From the NCBI RefSeq assembly GCF_963576545.1, contig NC_083648.1, positions 21,191,654 through 21,255,653 of the forward strand: DNA of 64,000 nucleotides, read 5' to 3'. A program made the position numbers and the translations under genes. How positions within the stretch are numbered: the first letter of the stretch is position 1; each line of letters begins with the position of its first letter. Positions 61,416 to 64,000 of the stretch are shown here, in pieces. The stretch comes from Limanda limanda. Its lineage: Eukaryota > Chordata > Actinopteri > Pleuronectiformes > Pleuronectidae. The notes under the pieces are model-generated. The model made no database searches. It worked only from the letters and a program-made list of their open reading frames with translations, and was not told where the DNA came from.

Positions 61416-63187
61416 TTCAAAAACTCTTCCTTCAAGTCTCCCTACACATAAATATGCTGCATATGAAATACTGATGCATTCCCCAAAACCACAATCCCTC
61501 CTTGACAAGCAAACTGCCCCTCACTACCACCTGAGCAGGTGTCCAACAGGAAATCTGAGGATGAAACATGTGGCACCAGATAAAAATCACCAAACCAGCT
61601 GTCCAGATGAGAGATATTTACTCCACCTGATACCAACATAAACCTCTGTCATCCCAACACTATAACTTTCATCCAATCGGCCCCTCCCTCCCCAACAGAC
61701 ACCACGACAAAGCAATTCACAGATGAGGAATGGTAAACATGGTTAATTATGACTCTGTTGTTTTTATTTTTTTGTACAAAATAAACATATGCTGTCTTTA
61801 TAATTATTTAGTAAGTTACTTTACAATAATGAGAGGTAAAAAGGAGAATTCTACAGAGAGAACAATACTACATGAGCTAGATTTCAAACTACAATAATTC
61901 AGCGATGATCTTTATTCTACGTTTTTTCTGGAAACCAGCTGCGTCTCACTGCCTCCTCCATTCGTCGCAGCACAGCTTGGCTCAGAGCTTTTAAAAACAA
62001 GTGTCTGTAAAATACATTAAAGGTTCCACTGACGGTAAGAGGCTGACACCAGATCAGTCTCTAGGAACATATGTTACCAAAAACATGTGAATGGACTCAG
62101 GTAACATGTAGGTAATGTTTTTGGTAACATGCCTGAATGGGGGCGGATTGCTACGACCCACGGGAGACACACACTCCAACACACCTGTGATTCCTCTCAC
62201 CGGCTACCTCGTCCAGCCCGAGTTCCTCCGTCACAGGCCACATCCCAAGATGCATTTCATCCAAAAAAGGAATGCCTGGAAGACTTCAAGATGAGATGGC
62301 ACTTCTCGATTTAGAGTTGCATCCACCTATTTTGTGTATGTGTGTGTTGGGATTTTTCCGACAGTGAGGTGCGTCTTAACAGGCCACCTTAGTGGAGACA
62401 TGGTTTCCAAAGGTGAGGAGCGACTACAAACCATTAAGTTTAACTTCGCGTGGACCCTGAGAAATGGCCATGGGATCCCTTCTGACAAAAAACAGGGAAC
62501 AAATATGCTCCGTGTACGCGCATGTGTGTGTGTATTTGTGTGTGTGTGAAAGAGTCACAATACAGTTGAAGTTCACTGACGTTTCTCTGAGTTCTCAACC
62601 TTTAAGCAGCTTTAGTAAAAAGATAAAGTTAAAAATGGAGGAAATTTCCACGGAATAACAGCCCTAAGTGTCAGTCGCCATCTCGGGTGTTAAAACATTT
62701 TTTCTCTGCAGAACCTATTTTTAAAGAAGGAGCAGCATAAAAAAAAACAAAAAAAAAGAGGCTTAGTCTCAAGCAGAGATCAACTATGGTTGAGGTCACT
62801 GTGTGCTGTAAAATGTACAATAGTGTGAGAGTGTGTGAACGAGTGTTTCCGTCTCTTTTCTGGTCATGAAGTTGAGACTGCTTCCATCCCTCAGCATCAT
62901 CACACTATAAATGGCCAGTGCAGGCACAGTTCACCCTCCTTCTCTACGTTACAGCACCACGACAAGGTCTCCAGCCGCCAAATCACCGCCGCTCGAACGT
63001 CACGATCCCCGACAAACAGACCTGACTAACTGAATAAAGGAGAACAGTGTGTGTCTCTATGTTGCTGCATGCACACGACAAACACATGCAGCGTCACAAT
63101 CTACTCTAACTCCGACTGCATATGCAGGTGACATATACAAGGGAGAAAGGAGAAACAAACTGCATTATCAATTTGTGTCAGACAAAT

Positions 63188-63255
63188 TAACACACACACA
63201 AACGACGCACGCACACACACACACGCAAACTCTAAACTCACACTTACAGACACAC
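63188..63255. repeat. CA-rich tract
   Basis: ACACACAC blocks with CGCACG and CAGACA interruptions. Confidence 0.85.
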
Positions 63256-63525
63256 TAATCTTTTGGATGATGACCCAATTTTTTCTTCCTTTCGTTTTTT
63301 TTGTTCTTCGCTTATCTCGAGACGACACACAGATAGATAGAGAAGAGGTTAGGATTGAAATAATAAGCCTTTACAATATGTAAAGGTCTCCAGCGAATGG
63401 GATCTCCCCCACAGAGGACTGTGGGAAAGTGGGGTGAGGTTGGGGGAGAAGGAAGGAAAAATGGAGGAAGAGAAGGAGGAGATGGATGGGGTGCCGACAG
63501 AGTCGGGGGGGATGGGGGGTGCCGT

Positions 63526-63786
63526 CTATACACTGGGGTTCGGGGTGTTCTGTGTGTTGGTGGAGCCATTGCTCCCCTGAATGGTGAGACTGATGTCATC
63601 TCTCCTCTCTGTCTCCTCCTCCTTCTCCTTCAACTCCTCTTTCTGCTCCTCCCTCAGCTCTTCCTTCTCCTTGAGGGGACAGGAATCCACGGCGTCTTCA
63701 GAGGCCATGGGAGCGTAGTGGCCTGTCCGGTGCTTCTGCAGGGCAGGGCCCCAAGATGGATCACATCGGCACGCGAACTTCAACCG
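63526..63786 (-). CDS. terminal coding exon of an unidentified gene, partial at right edge
   Basis: On the minus strand a strong acceptor (TCTCTCTGTCTCAG) precedes 63786, and an 86-codon frame in phase 0 runs to TAG at 63528-63526. It starts R-L-K-F-A-C-R-C-D-P-S-W-G-P, then H-R-T-G-H-Y-A-P-M, an acidic/basic low-complexity stretch of E and K (about 25 residues), and ends S-T-N-T-Q-N-T-P-N-P-S-V. The first part looks conserved and the Glu/Lys part disordered, as in the cytoplasmic tail of a membrane protein, but I do not recognise the family. Earlier exons lie beyond the window. Confidence 0.6.
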   Translation of the reverse strand, partial: RLKFACRCDPSWGPALQKHRTGHYAPMASEDAVDSCPLKEKEELREEQKEELKEKEEETERRDDISLTIQGSNGSTNTQNTPNPSV

Positions 63787-64000
63787 CTGAGACAGAGAGA
63801 CGAAGAGGAACACGTCATTTGGAGAAGCTTCAATATGAAGAGAAACTTTGGGGAGTCATTTAGATGATGATAAAATTCCCGAAGAAAGATGAATCACATC
63901 AACTCAGGACTGAGTTAGTAGTAGTGTTCAGGATATCAAACACCAGCTCCAAAAACACTTGATAATGTCAATAGATGCGTTCATTAACTGACATTTCATC

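Larger units (their letters stand above)
58345..63525 (-). other. probable long 3' UTR of the right-edge gene
   Basis: From the stop at 63526 leftward I find no further coding exon with certainty. Minus-strand AATAAA signals occur at about 61766, 60385 and 58346; the last, in AAATGGTAAATAAAATC, is a good distal candidate and would give a 5.2-kb UTR. One short open frame (60625-60912) is treated under findings. Confidence 0.35.

Overview
The window looks like nuclear DNA of a ray-finned fish, most likely a percomorph teleost. The basis is: a two-Ig-domain polymeric immunoglobulin receptor (the fish layout), short GT-AG introns, an L2-like LINE with APE-type endonuclease, several tRNA-derived SINE copies and other short repeats of teleost type, and many long microsatellites. 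I see no bacterial, phage or CRISPR features.

Layout. (1) 1-2400: non-coding, one degenerate dispersed repeat. (2) 2494-7756, + strand: a complete eight-exon gene for a 339-residue pIgR / CD300-like receptor (signal peptide, two V-type Ig domains, Thr/Pro stalk, one TM helix, short tail). All exon phases join without a break. A palindromic CACGTG E-box lies 84 bp before the ATG. Intron 4 holds a hAT-like MITE with an 8-bp target duplication. (3) 7757-24090: about 16 kb without a recognisable gene, holding SINE and LINE-tail debris. Between about 17.35 and 19.55 kb is an unexplained block with tandem duplication, YY1/ETS/NRF1-like sites, CpG richness and several perfect hairpins. (4) 24876-28521, - strand: lrrc24, four coding exons, 618 residues (LRRNT, LRRs, LRRCT, Ig, TM, conserved tail). 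A 3' splice site just before the ATG implies a non-coding first exon upstream. The best candidate is a TATA-bearing minus-strand promoter and exon near 40.5-40.75 kb, which would make 28.6-40.5 kb a large 5'-UTR intron. (5) 41511-46062: a 25-bp minisatellite split by a 3.7-kb L2-like LINE in minus orientation, with an 8-bp target duplication and one open 1172-codon frame. (6) 46.1-58.3 kb: no recognisable gene; microsatellites and one SINE. (7) 63526-63786, - strand: the last coding exon of an unidentified gene that continues past the right edge, probably followed by a long 3' UTR to about 58.35 kb.

The two complete genes are not known to act together: pigr is an epithelial immunoglobulin transporter and lrrc24 a neuronal-type LRR-Ig membrane protein. 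The main novelty lies in the uncharacterised promoter-like block at 17.35-19.55 kb and in the transposon structures. I found no convincing new multi-gene system.
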